The notes under the pieces are model-generated. The model had not been told where the DNA came from. It saw only the letters and a program-made list of their open reading frames with translations, and did not search any database. From the NCBI RefSeq assembly GCF_000231055.2, contig NZ_CM001466.1:4174167-4211137 (forward strand): DNA of 36,971 nucleotides, in the 5' to 3' direction. This DNA is from Saccharomonospora azurea NA-128. GTDB lineage: Bacteria > Actinomycetota > Actinomycetes > Mycobacteriales > Pseudonocardiaceae. Positions within the stretch are counted from its first letter, which is position 1; each line of letters begins with the position of its first letter. The position numbers were made by a program, and so were the translations under genes. Shown here in pieces: positions 24,475 to 32,658 of the stretch.

Positions 24475-25419
24475 ATGAACGACGTAGTGGTGGCCGCGGA
24501 GGGGCTGCGTTGCGCCTACGGCAGTTTCGTCGCCGTGCGTGACGTGGAGTTCTCGGTGCGCCAAGGGGAGATGTTCGCGCTCCTGGGTACGAACGGAGCG
24601 GGCAAGACCACGACGATGGAGACGCTGGAGGGGCATCGGCCGCCCACGTCGGGGACGGTGCGGGTGCTGGGCCGCGATCCCTATCGCGAACGGGCTTTCG
24701 TGCACGCGCGGTGCGGGATCATGCTGCAGTCCGGTGGTTTCGCCGGCGACCTCACCGTGCGGGAGACCGCGCGGATGTGGAGTGGCGTCGTCTCACGGAA
24801 GTCCGATGTGGACGAGCTGTTCGAGCGGTTGGGGCTCGCCCACCGCGCGGGGGTGCGGGTGAAGCAGCTGTCGGGAGGCGAACAGCGCAGGCTGGACCTC
24901 GTCCTCGCCGCTCTCGGCGGGCCCGAGGTGCTGTTCCTGGACGAACCGACCACGGGCCTCGACCCGGAATCGCGGCAGACGACGTGGGAGCTGGTCGAGG
25001 AACTGCTCGCCGAGGGCACCACGGTGGTGCTGACCACCCATTACCTGGAGGAGGCCGAACGCTTGGCCCACCGGCTGGCGATCATGCACGAGGGCAGGAT
25101 CGCCGTGGAGGGCAGCCTCGCCGACGTGCTCGGCCGGTACCGGGCGCGCATCGACTTCCGGGTGGCCACACCGGACGGCACGGTGCCGCCTGTGCCCCCC
25201 ACCCCGCCGGGCCTGCTCGGCGACGTGGACCTGACCTCCTACGCCGACGGGTACGTCGGCATCGCCACCGACGACCTCCAGTCGGACCTGGAGCGGGTGC
25301 TCGCGTGGGCCCGCGCGCAGGAGCTGCGACTGCACGGACTCAGCGCCCGGCACGCCTCGCTCGACGAGGTATTCCGTGACGTCGTCGAGTCGACCAACCC
25401 CGTGGAGGTGGCCGCATGA
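24475..25419 (+). CDS. ABC exporter ATPase
   Basis: The 314-residue ATPase has Walker A GTNGAGKT (38-45), signature LSGGEQ (132-137), Walker B VLFLDEPT (152-159) and the H-loop in LTTHYLEEAERLAHR. The C-terminal extension (about 220-314) fits CcmA/DrrA-type drug or lipid exporters. It overlaps the permease gene by ATGA. Divergent from a DesK/DesR-like pair, so it is a likely target of that system. Confidence 0.93.
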   Translation: MNDVVVAAEGLRCAYGSFVAVRDVEFSVRQGEMFALLGTNGAGKTTTMETLEGHRPPTSGTVRVLGRDPYRERAFVHARCGIMLQSGGFAGDLTVRETARMWSGVVSRKSDVDELFERLGLAHRAGVRVKQLSGGEQRRLDLVLAALGGPEVLFLDEPTTGLDPESRQTTWELVEELLAEGTTVVLTTHYLEEAERLAHRLAIMHEGRIAVEGSLADVLGRYRARIDFRVATPDGTVPPVPPTPPGLLGDVDLTSYADGYVGIATDDLQSDLERVLAWARAQELRLHGLSARHASLDEVFRDVVESTNPVEVAA

Positions 25420-26171
25420 ACACGCGCGCGTTGACCGCGATCTCCGCAGCGGAACTGCGACTGTTCCTGCGCAACACCGCCGTGGCGGTGTCCGCGCTGC
25501 TGATGCCGTTGGTGATCGGCGGCATGTTCGTCGTCAACGGACTCCAGGACACCCCGGAATCGGGGTGGGGTTTCTTCGTCGCGTTGATGCTGCTCACCGT
25601 GTTCGGAATGTCGGGCTGTATCGCGGCCGCGGGCACCCTCAGCTACCGGCGCGACGAGCTCTACCTCAAGCGTCTGCGCTGCTCGCAGGCCTCCGACACC
25701 ACGATCCTCGCGGGCGTGCTGGCGCCGGTGGTGCTGGTGACGATCGTGCAGTGCGTGCTCATGCTGCTGATGGTGGGCGCGGCGGCCGGGTCGGCGCCCG
25801 ACAACCTCGTGCTGGTCGTCGTCGCGATCGTCCTCGGCACGGTGTGCAGTGTGGGGCTTGGCATGGCCACCACGGGCTTCTCGTCGTCCGGCGAGCAGGC
25901 CCAGACCGTGGCGACCCCGGTGTTCTTCGTGCTCATCGGCACCGCGATCTGGGCGGCCCTGGATCTCGCCGAGGGACTGACCATGCTGCAGATGCTCACC
26001 CCGGGCGGGGCGGTCGTGCAGCTCATGCACCTGGCCTACGCGGGGTCGCCGTCGGGCACGACGACCGGCGCCCTGTCCGACGCACTACCGGCCATCGGGG
26101 GTCTGGCGCTCTGGGCGGCCGTGGGCGTGGGGGCGGCCAAGCGCTACTTCCGCTGGGAGCCGCGACACTGA
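25416..26171 (+). CDS. ABC-2-type exporter permease
   Basis: The 251-residue product has six hydrophobic segments (about 22-42, 49-75, 92-124, 125-145, 158-182 and 216-236) with the ABC-2 SYRRDELYLKRLRCSQAS loop (about 75-92) that faces the ATPase. It partners the overlapping ATPase gene. Probably moves a lipid, peptide or drug outward; the substrate cannot be read from the sequence. Confidence 0.9.
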   Translation: MNTRALTAISAAELRLFLRNTAVAVSALLMPLVIGGMFVVNGLQDTPESGWGFFVALMLLTVFGMSGCIAAAGTLSYRRDELYLKRLRCSQASDTTILAGVLAPVVLVTIVQCVLMLLMVGAAAGSAPDNLVLVVVAIVLGTVCSVGLGMATTGFSSSGEQAQTVATPVFFVLIGTAIWAALDLAEGLTMLQMLTPGGAVVQLMHLAYAGSPSGTTTGALSDALPAIGGLALWAAVGVGAAKRYFRWEPRH

Positions 26172-26190
26172 CCCGGGGGTGGGAGCGGGC

Positions 26191-26218
26191 GGCCGGTCCG
26201 GGCGTCGCCGGGCCGGCC
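26191..26218. terminator. bidirectional hairpin terminator
   Basis: 11-bp stem (26191-26201 with 26208-26218, one G-T pair) and 6-nt loop, between convergent permease and methyltransferase genes. Confidence 0.65.
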
Positions 26219-26231
26219 ACCCGGGTCGCGT

Positions 26232-27056
26232 TCACGCCGACGTCTTGCGGGCCACCCCCGCGACCGCGCGCGTGCGGGCGGGGTCGCCGACGAACGATGC
26301 CTCGGGCCGCCACTGTGGCAACCACACCAGGCCTGGGTCGACGAGCTCGAAGTCGCCGAACAGCTCCGCGATCTCGGCGCGGCCGCGCAGTCCACCGGTG
26401 CCCTGGTTGGCCGTGCGCGCCCGGTAGTCGTCGCTGATCCGGCCGAACGCCTCCTGCGCCTGCGCGTCGCCGGTGTCGAGGCAGGCGTGGGAGAGCACCA
26501 GCAGACTGCCGGGCGCGAGCCGGTCGCGGTAGTACGCCAGCACGGTCTCCGGCTTCCGCTCCGCGGGCAGCAGGTGCAGCAACGCCACCGTCAGCAGGCA
26601 GACCGGCTCCCGAGGGTCGATGCCCTCCGCCAACACGCGCTCCCAGAGCGCCGGACCGTCGAAGAAGTCCCCGGCCAGGGCGCGGTGCCGTGCGGGGTCG
26701 GCGGTGTCTTCCAGCAGGATCTGCGCGTGGGCGTGGGCCACGGGCTCGTTGTCGATGTAGACGACCCGGCTCTCGCCGGGCGCCACCTCGTCGGCGACCT
26801 CGTGCACGCTGCCCTGCGTCGGCAGGCCGCAGCCGATGTCGACGAACTGGCGGATCCCCGCCGCCGTCGCGAACCGCACCGCCCTGCGGAGGAAGGCGCG
26901 ATTCTCGCGCACCGCTTCCCGGATCTCGGGAGCGCGCGCGAGCTGTTGTTCGGCGAACTCGCGGTCGACGGCGTAGTTGTTGGTCCCGCCGAGCCAGTAG
27001 TCGTAGACGCGCCCGGAACTGGGGCGGCTCAGGTCGAGCGATGAGTAGTCGGACAC
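26232..27056 (-). CDS. DUF574-type SAM-dependent methyltransferase
   Basis: The 274-residue product matches the actinobacterial Methyltransf_19 (DUF574) family: SGRVYDYWLGGTNNYAVDREFAEQ near the start, the SAM motif FVDIGCGLPTQGSVHE (about 84-99), VVYIDNEPVAHAHA and LSHA. These enzymes are very common in Streptomyces and Pseudonocardiaceae and mostly uncharacterised. GTG 27056 is preferred because TACGCT lies six nt before it (leaderless); GTG 27083 is the alternative. Transcribed alone. Confidence 0.9.
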   Translation of the reverse strand: MSDYSSLDLSRPSSGRVYDYWLGGTNNYAVDREFAEQQLARAPEIREAVRENRAFLRRAVRFATAAGIRQFVDIGCGLPTQGSVHEVADEVAPGESRVVYIDNEPVAHAHAQILLEDTADPARHRALAGDFFDGPALWERVLAEGIDPREPVCLLTVALLHLLPAERKPETVLAYYRDRLAPGSLLVLSHACLDTGDAQAQEAFGRISDDYRARTANQGTGGLRGRAEIAELFGDFELVDPGLVWLPQWRPEASFVGDPARTRAVAGVARKTSA

Positions 27057-27062
27057 GGGCCG

Positions 27063-27068
27063 AGCGTA
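27063..27068 (-). promoter_or_regulatory. -10 element of the methyltransferase gene
   Basis: Minus-strand TACGCT six nt before GTG 27056; leaderless start. No clear -35. Confidence 0.35.
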
Positions 27069-27107
27069 GCGAAGCGTCGACACCTCGCGTGCCGGCTTCG
27101 CGGAAGG

Positions 27108-27593
27108 TCAGCTCGCGTTGCCGCGGTGGAAGCGGACGTGCAGCGCCCGGATCTCCTCGACCAGCGAGGGCACCGGCCCCTCCACCACGACGTTCGGGGC
27201 GACGTCCGAGACCGGGAGCGTCGCCACCGGGGGTGCGGGCACGCCGAGCTCCGACAGCCACGCCGACAGCTGTGCCGACGAGGCCACGTACACGATGCGG
27301 CCGAGTCCGACCCAGCCGTGCGCGGCGGCACACATCGGGCAGTGCTCTCCGGAGGTGTAGACGGTGGCGCGGTGCCGTTCCTCGGGCGTCATGAGCGTCG
27401 TCGACAGGCGGGCGAGCGCGAACTCCGGATGCCGGGTCCGGTCGCCGCCCGCGACGCGGTTGCGGTCCTCGGCACGCACCTCGCCGTCTCCGTCGACGAG
27501 CACCGAACCGAAGGGCTCGTCGCCCGCCGCCAGCGCCTCGGCCGCGAGCTCGACACACCGGCGAAGATGTACCAGTTCCCGATCCTCGATCAC
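27108..27593 (-). CDS. nucleoside deaminase (cytidine/guanine deaminase family)
   Basis: The 161-residue product has zinc-site HPE (H55, E57) and EHCPMC (C85, C88), the CMP/dCMP-type deaminase motif. The Pro before the first Cys is His here (HCPMC). It resembles guanine/cytosine deaminases more than tRNA adenosine deaminases. GTG 27593 has GAGGA eight bases upstream. Divergent from the broken Nudix gene, so an old pair of nucleotide-processing genes may have lost one member. Exact base specificity not readable. Confidence 0.85.
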   Translation of the reverse strand: MIEDRELVHLRRCVELAAEALAAGDEPFGSVLVDGDGEVRAEDRNRVAGGDRTRHPEFALARLSTTLMTPEERHRATVYTSGEHCPMCAAAHGWVGLGRIVYVASSAQLSAWLSELGVPAPPVATLPVSDVAPNVVVEGPVPSLVEEIRALHVRFHRGNAS

Positions 27594-27665
27594 GGCACCA
27601 TCCTCGCACGGCCGGGACGCGAAAACCGATCGCTCGCGGCCCGGGAGGACGGATACCGTGCCGAC

Positions 27666-28006
27666 GTGGACTCCCCGCCGGCGACACCCGTGTCGCGCCT
27701 GCTCGACGCCCACCGTCCCGCCGACGACGTCGAGCGAGCCGACGTCGAGCGCATCCTCCGATGGCGCAGGGATGCGGCCGACGCGGCCGATCCCTGGGAC
27801 CGCACCGCGCCCCTGCACCTGACGGCCTCGGCCTTCGTCGTGCACCCGAGCACCGGGCGGGTGCTGCTGCGTCGGCATCCCCGCCAGCGGGCCTGGTTGC
27901 GCCGTTGCGGTGGGCGACCCTGTCCGAGGCGCGGGAGCTGACGACCGAGGACAACGTGCGCCGATCGCTGCGTCGCGTGGAGGCCGTGTTGCGCGGCGAG
28001 AGGTGA
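27666..28006 (+). pseudogene. Nudix hydrolase gene with its catalytic box deleted
   Basis: From GTG 27666 the frame encodes a normal Nudix start (DSPPATPVSRLLDAHRP, then APLHLTASAFVVHPSTGRVLLRRHPRQRAWL to about 27902). In intact relatives the GX5EX7REUXEEXGU box follows; here the sequence jumps, in another frame, to PLRWATLSEARELTTEDNVRRSLRRVEA and stop TGA 28004-28006, which is the normal C-terminal part. The Nudix box is entirely missing and the frame is broken, so no active enzyme can be made. The deletion size (roughly 200 bp by family length) is an estimate. Confidence 0.8.
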
Positions 28007-28023
28007 TCGTCACCGACCCGGGC

Positions 28024-28800
28024 TCACCCCTCGTCGTCGAGCCGGGTCAGCACCTCGGGGCCGTTTTCGGTGATGGCGACGGTGTGTTCGGAGTGCGCGG
28101 TCCGTGAGCCGTCGGCCGACCGGATGGTCCAGCCGTCGGGGTCGGTGACGATGCGCGCGCTGCCCGCCGTGAACCACGGTTCCAGCGCCAGCGTCATGCC
28201 CGGGCGCAGGAGCAGGCCCCTCCCGGGCCGACCGCGGTTGGGAATGTGGGGGTCCTCGTGCATGGTGCGCCCGAGACCGTGGCCGCCGAACTCCGTGTTG
28301 ACCCGGTAGTCGTAGTCCCGCGCCACCTCGGCGATAGCCGCCGAGACGTCCCCGAGCCGGTGGCCCGGCCGCGCGGCCTCGACACCGGCCGCCAGCGCCT
28401 CCTCCGTGGCGCGGACGAGCCGCACGTCCGCCTCGGCCGGAGTGCCGACGATGGTGGTGACGGCGGCGTCGGCCACCCAGCCGTCGATCGAGACGGCGAG
28501 GTCCATGCTCAGCACGTCGCCGTCCCGCAGCACGTAGTCGTGGGGAAGGCCGTGCAGCACGGCGTCGTTGACCGACAGACAGACGGTGTTGCGGAACGGC
28601 CCACGTCCGAAGGAGGGCGCGTAGTCCCAGTAGCAGGACTCGGCTCCGCGCTCGCGGATCATCGTCCGGGTGTGGTGTTCCAGGTCCAGCAGGTTCACGC
28701 CGACGGCGGCCTTCACCCGCAGGTCGGCGAGGACCCGGGCGACGAACGCTCCGGTGGTGCGCATCCGTTCGATCTCGGCGGGGGACTTCAACTCGATCAC
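28024..28800 (-). CDS. map: methionine aminopeptidase, type I
   Basis: The 258-residue product has all five metal ligands of type I MetAP: D100, D111, H174, E207 and E238, plus the substrate His H83. It removes the N-terminal Met of nascent proteins. GTG 28800 has AGGAG seven bases upstream. It is 85 bp from a divergent XRE regulator, and the gap contains two matching palindromes. It stands apart from the ribosomal operon copy that most actinomycetes have, so it is probably a second, conditionally used MetAP. Confidence 0.93.
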   Translation of the reverse strand: MIELKSPAEIERMRTTGAFVARVLADLRVKAAVGVNLLDLEHHTRTMIRERGAESCYWDYAPSFGRGPFRNTVCLSVNDAVLHGLPHDYVLRDGDVLSMDLAVSIDGWVADAAVTTIVGTPAEADVRLVRATEEALAAGVEAARPGHRLGDVSAAIAEVARDYDYRVNTEFGGHGLGRTMHEDPHIPNRGRPGRGLLLRPGMTLALEPWFTAGSARIVTDPDGWTIRSADGSRTAHSEHTVAITENGPEVLTRLDDEG

Positions 28801-28815
28801 GCGACACTCCTGGGT

Positions 28816-28832
28816 GGTATAAAAATACCGGT
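28816..28832. promoter_or_regulatory. operator candidate 1 (GGTAT-N5-TACCGGT)
   Basis: GGTA (28816-28819), six-base spacer, TACC (28826-28829) followed by GGT. It lies 15 bp from the map GTG and covers a TA-rich stretch likely to be the map -10. Same pattern as the site at 28855. Confidence 0.65.
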
Positions 28833-28854
28833 CCCGTGTAGCGTAACACGTAGC

Positions 28855-28871
28855 GGTATTTCTGTACCGGT
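28855..28871. promoter_or_regulatory. operator candidate 2 (GGTAT-N5-TACCGGT)
   Basis: GGTA (28855-28858), six-base spacer, TACC (28865-28868) followed by GGT. It lies 39 bp from the first copy and ends just before the TAGTCT -10 of the XRE gene. Confidence 0.65.
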
Positions 28872-28873
28872 TC

Positions 28874-28879
28874 TAGTCT
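28874..28879 (+). promoter_or_regulatory. -10 element of the XRE gene
   Basis: TAGTCT six nt before ATG 28886, giving a leaderless message. It directly abuts operator candidate 2. Confidence 0.4.
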
Positions 28880-28885
28880 GGTCGC

Positions 28886-29152
28886 ATGGTGCGTCTGCCG
28901 CTCACTCCCGAGCAGATCCAGGCCGGAGCCCGGCTCGGGGCGTTGCTGCGCGAACTCCGAGGAGGCCGGGGGCTCGACGACGTCGCCGGCGCGGCCGGGA
29001 TGTCCCCGGAGACCCTCCGCAAGATCGAGACGGGGCGGCTGCCGAGTCCGGCGTTCGGCACCGTCGTGCGACTCGCGGACGCGCTCGGCGTGTCCGTCGA
29101 GAAACTCGCCGAAGCCTGGCGCGACGGCGCCGCGTTCGAAGCCGCGTCCTGA
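28886..29152 (+). CDS. small XRE-family transcriptional regulator
   Basis: The 88-residue product is a single HTH_XRE domain (about 11-71): LGALLRELR, DDVAGAAGMSPETLRKIETGRLPSP, then LADALGVSVEKLAEAW. There is no ligand or peptidase domain. ATG 28886 follows a -10 element by six bases, so it is probably leaderless. Divergent from map; the two palindromes between them suggest that it represses both itself and map. The partner signal is unknown. Confidence 0.9.
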   Translation: MVRLPLTPEQIQAGARLGALLRELRGGRGLDDVAGAAGMSPETLRKIETGRLPSPAFGTVVRLADALGVSVEKLAEAWRDGAAFEAAS

Positions 29153-29160
29153 CGCCTTGG

Positions 29161-29206
29161 CCGGTTCGTCGTTCGGGCCGCACCACAGGCCCGAACGACG
29201 AACCGG
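29161..29206. terminator. strong bidirectional hairpin terminator
   Basis: Perfect 19-bp stem (29161-29179 with 29188-29206), 8-nt loop GCACCACA, between the convergent XRE and LacI genes. Confidence 0.88.
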
Positions 29207-29209
29207 GGA

Positions 29210-30241
29210 TCACCTCGCCGGGGCCGCGGCCGTGGAGCCGCGGACCACGAGCTCCGGCTGGAAGAGGTACTCCTCCGCGGGAGGGACCGCGCCGGCGACC
29301 TCGTCCAGCAGCGTGCGCACCGCCGCGGTGGCCATCGCCGTGACCTTCTGCTGGATGGTCGTCAGCGGGGGATCGGTGAACGCGATGAGCGGCGAGTCGT
29401 CGTAGCCGACCACCGAGAAGTCCCTCGGCACCTCCAGCCCGCGGCGACGGGCCACGCGAATCGCGCCGAGCGCCATCAGGTCGCTCCCGCACACCACGGC
29501 CGTGCAGTCCCGTTCGAGCAGCGTCCAGGCCGCGGAGTGCCCGCCCTCGACGGAGAACAGCGTGTGCACGATCAGCTCGTCGACCTCGCCGGCTCCCACC
29601 ACGGGGGCCATGAGCTCGCGGAACTTCTCGGCCTTGCGCTGCACGGGCACGAAACGCGCCGGTCCCACCGCGAGGCCGATGCGTTCGTGTCCGAGCTCCC
29701 GCAGATGAGTGAGCGCCAGTTCCACGGCCGCGCCGTCGTCGTCGGAGAAGAACGGCGCCTTCACGTCGGGCGCGTACCCGTTGACGAAGACCACCGGCAC
29801 TCCGCCGTCGATGAGGCGGCGGTACCGGTCGTGGTCGGCCGTCGTGTCGGCGTGCAGGCCCGATACGAACACGATGCCCGACACCCCACGCGCGGTCAGC
29901 GTCTCGATGAACTCGTCCTCGGTGGCGCCGCCGGGAGCCTGCGTGCACAGCACCGACCGGTACCCGCGCATCACCAGCGTGCGGTCGATGACCTGGGCGA
30001 ACGCGGGAAAGATCGGGTTGTCCAGCTCGGGAATGATCAACCCGATGAGCCCGGCGCTGCGTTGCCGGGCCCGTGCCGGGCGCTCGTAGCCGAGCCGGTC
30101 CATGGCCGCCAGGACCGCCTGCCGGGTGGCCGCGGCGACCCCCGGCTTGCCGTTCAGGACGCGGCTCACCGTCGCCTCGCTGACGTTCGCCAGTTCGGCG
30201 AGGTCAGCGAGGCGAACGCCGTCCAGCGGTCCCTTAGCCAT
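29210..30241 (-). CDS. LacI-family transcriptional repressor
   Basis: The 343-residue product has an N-terminal HTH and hinge (VRLADLAELANVSEATVSRVLNGKPGVAAATRQAV, about 9-43) and a periplasmic-binding-protein-like sensor domain ending in QPELVVRGST. ATG 30241 overlaps the alpha-glucosidase stop (TAA at 30234-30236) by eight bases, so it is made with the operon it very likely controls. Typical MalR-type regulators of maltose/trehalose-like uptake are arranged like this. Effector sugar unknown. Confidence 0.9.
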   Translation of the reverse strand: MAKGPLDGVRLADLAELANVSEATVSRVLNGKPGVAAATRQAVLAAMDRLGYERPARARQRSAGLIGLIIPELDNPIFPAFAQVIDRTLVMRGYRSVLCTQAPGGATEDEFIETLTARGVSGIVFVSGLHADTTADHDRYRRLIDGGVPVVFVNGYAPDVKAPFFSDDDGAAVELALTHLRELGHERIGLAVGPARFVPVQRKAEKFRELMAPVVGAGEVDELIVHTLFSVEGGHSAAWTLLERDCTAVVCGSDLMALGAIRVARRRGLEVPRDFSVVGYDDSPLIAFTDPPLTTIQQKVTAMATAAVRTLLDEVAGAVPPAEEYLFQPELVVRGSTAAAPAR

Positions 30242-31799
30242 CCCGGTCTCCGCTCCACCACACCGCACTCTCCGGCGGCAACGTCACGGTGTCGCCGGTC
30301 AGGCCGAGGTCCGAGGCGGGGCAGCTCGCCAGTTCGACCGAGCCCGGGCGAGCGATCGTCACCGGCGCCGCGGAGAAGTTCACGGTGCACGTGACCGCGC
30401 CCCGCCGGAGCGCCAGCACGTCCTCGGGCGCGGCGAGCCATTCGAGTCCCTCCGCCGGGAGTTCCCGGCGCCGCCGCAACGCCTCCCGGTACAGCGCGAG
30501 CATCGAGTCCGGGTCGTCCCGCTGCGCCTCGGCGGTGAGGTTCGCCCAGTGCTGCGGCTGCGGCAACCACGACGAGGCGCCGAACCCGAACGGCGGCTCG
30601 CTGCCCGACCACGGCAGCGGCACGCGGCAGCCGTCCCGGCCGCGCTCGGTGTGGCCCGACCGTTCCCACATCGGGTCGGCGAGCACCTCCTCGGGCAGGT
30701 CGGTGATCTCCTCCAGCCCGAGTTCCTCGCCCTGGTACACGTACACCGATCCGGGCAGCGCCATCGTCAGCAGCGCGGCGGCGCGGGCACGACGCATGCC
30801 CTGCTCGCCGCCGCCGTAGCGGGTGACGTGCCGCTGGACGTCGTGATTGGACAGCACCCACGTCGACGGCGCGTTCACCCCGGCCACGGCGGCGAGCGAG
30901 TCGTCGATCACCTGCCGGAACGCCGTCGCTGACCAGTCCGCCTCGACGTAGTGGAAGTTGAACGCCTGGTGCAGCTCGTCCGGACGCAGGTAGCGCGCCA
31001 GACGTTCGGCGTTGGGCACCCACGCCTCCGCGACACCGATGCGCTCGCCGGGGTAGGAGTCGAGGATCTTGCGCCACGCGCGGTAGATCTCGTGCACGCC
31101 GTCCTGGTCGAAGTACGGCAGTGCCCGCGACGTGAGCAGCGACGCCTGGTCGGAACACGCGGCGTCCGGCAACCCGTCGGCCTTCACCATGCCGTGGGCG
31201 ACGTCGATCCGGAAGCCGTCCACGCCCCGGTCGAGCCAGAACCGCAGGATGCTCTCGAACTCCGCCCGCACCTCGGGGTTCTCCCAGTTCAGGTCCGGCT
31301 GTCCCGGATCGAACAGATGCAGGTACCACTGGCCGTCGCCGACCTGGGTCCACGCCGGACCACCGAAAATCGACTCCCAGTCGTTCGGCGGACCGCCGTC
31401 CCGGCCGTCGCGGAACAGGTACCGGTCACGCGCGGGTGAACCGGGCTCCGCCGCCAGCGCCTCCACGAACCACGGGTGCTGCGACGACGTGTGGTTGGGC
31501 ACGATGTCGACGATCACCTTGAGCTTGCGGTCGTGCGCCTCGGTGATCAGTGCCTCGGCGTCGGACAGCGTCCCGAAGACCGGGTCGACGTCGCGGTAGT
31601 CGGCCACGTCGTAGCCGCCGTCGGCCATCGGCGAGGTGTAGAACGGCGTCAGCCACACGGCGTCCACGCCGAGCTCGGCCAGGTAGCCGAGTTTCGACCG
31701 CACGCCCGGCAGGTCGCCGATGCCGTCGCCGTTGGCGTCGGCGAAGCTCCGCACGTACACCTGGTAGATCGCCGCGGTGCGCCACCACTCGTTGCTCAT
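30234..31799 (-). CDS. GH13 alpha-glucosidase
   Basis: The 521-residue cytoplasmic enzyme has the GH13 motifs: VDIVPNHTS, DGFRIDVAHG with nucleophile D199, GVAEAW with acid/base E258, and LSNHDVQRH with transition-state Asp D320. No signal peptide, so it acts on imported sugars. Similar enzymes hydrolyse oligosaccharides such as maltose, isomaltose or trehalose-type glucosides; the exact linkage cannot be read. It lies between the permease genes and the regulator, in the same operon. Confidence 0.92.
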   Translation of the reverse strand: MSNEWWRTAAIYQVYVRSFADANGDGIGDLPGVRSKLGYLAELGVDAVWLTPFYTSPMADGGYDVADYRDVDPVFGTLSDAEALITEAHDRKLKVIVDIVPNHTSSQHPWFVEALAAEPGSPARDRYLFRDGRDGGPPNDWESIFGGPAWTQVGDGQWYLHLFDPGQPDLNWENPEVRAEFESILRFWLDRGVDGFRIDVAHGMVKADGLPDAACSDQASLLTSRALPYFDQDGVHEIYRAWRKILDSYPGERIGVAEAWVPNAERLARYLRPDELHQAFNFHYVEADWSATAFRQVIDDSLAAVAGVNAPSTWVLSNHDVQRHVTRYGGGEQGMRRARAAALLTMALPGSVYVYQGEELGLEEITDLPEEVLADPMWERSGHTERGRDGCRVPLPWSGSEPPFGFGASSWLPQPQHWANLTAEAQRDDPDSMLALYREALRRRRELPAEGLEWLAAPEDVLALRRGAVTCTVNFSAAPVTIARPGSVELASCPASDLGLTGDTVTLPPESAVWWSGDRDG

Positions 31800-31809
31800 G
31801 AAGTTCCTT

Positions 31810-32658
31810 TCAGCTCTTGACGCCGCCCGCCGTGAGTCCGGCGACCAGATGACGTTGGACGAGGAAGAACACGATGGCCGACGGCACCAGGACCACGACG
31901 GAGCCGGCCGTGAGCAGCCCCCACTCGGCCTTGAAGTCGCTGACGAACGTCGCCATCCCCACCGGGAGCGTGTAGTGCGCCTCGCTCTGCATGAAGACTC
32001 CCGCGAAGGCCACCTCGCCCCACGCGGTGATGAAGGAGTAGAACACCGTCACCGCGATCCCCGGCTTGGCCAAGGGCACGATGAGCCGCCAGAACGTGCC
32101 GAACGGGCTGAGCCCGTCGACCCGGCCGGCTTCGTCGATCGACACGGGGATCGTGTCGAAGTAGCCCTTGAGCATCCACGCGCAGTACGGCACGGCCACC
32201 GTGGACGACGCGAGGACGAGACCACCGTAGGAGTCGAGCAGGCCCAACTCCGACAGCACGTTGTACAGCGGCACGATCAACACGGCCGCCGGGAACATCT
32301 GCGTGATGAGGAACGACCACATCAGCGGACGCTTGCCCGGGAACCGCATGCGCGAGGCCGCGTAGCCGGCCGTGGCCGCGATCAGCACCGCGAACACGGT
32401 GGTGGCCGACGCCACGATCAACGAGTTCACGAACCACGTGAGGAACTGCGTCTGCCCGAACACCTGGACATAGTTGTCCAGACCGAGAGTGCCGAGCTCG
32501 TCGGGCCGCGTCCACGTGCCGCGGTCGGTCTTGAGCGACGTCAGCACCACCCATGCCACGGGAAACACCGCGACGACACTCGCGAGTACCAGCGTCGTGT
32601 GCAGGGCCGTCGACGACAGCAGGCTGCGCTGGTCCCTGCGGCGCACCTTCTCGGTCAT
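31810..32658 (-). CDS. ABC sugar transporter permease (MalG-like)
   Basis: The 282-residue product has about six membrane helices and the EAA loop EAGRVDGLSPFGTFWRLIVPLAKPG (about 187-211) that docks the ATPase. MalG-like because of the single large periplasmic loop and C-terminal placement in the operon. It overlaps the MalF-like gene by four bases. No ATPase gene is in the operon, so a shared MsiK-type ATPase is expected elsewhere; this is common in actinomycetes. Confidence 0.93.
   Translation of the reverse strand: MTEKVRRRDQRSLLSSTALHTTLVLASVVAVFPVAWVVLTSLKTDRGTWTRPDELGTLGLDNYVQVFGQTQFLTWFVNSLIVASATTVFAVLIAATAGYAASRMRFPGKRPLMWSFLITQMFPAAVLIVPLYNVLSELGLLDSYGGLVLASSTVAVPYCAWMLKGYFDTIPVSIDEAGRVDGLSPFGTFWRLIVPLAKPGIAVTVFYSFITAWGEVAFAGVFMQSEAHYTLPVGMATFVSDFKAEWGLLTAGSVVVLVPSAIVFFLVQRHLVAGLTAGGVKS

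Noticed and set aside
26023-27954. Long minus-strand open frame across the methyltransferase and deaminase genes
   Set aside because: Arg/Gly/Ala-rich shadow crossing two genes and a terminator; no motif.
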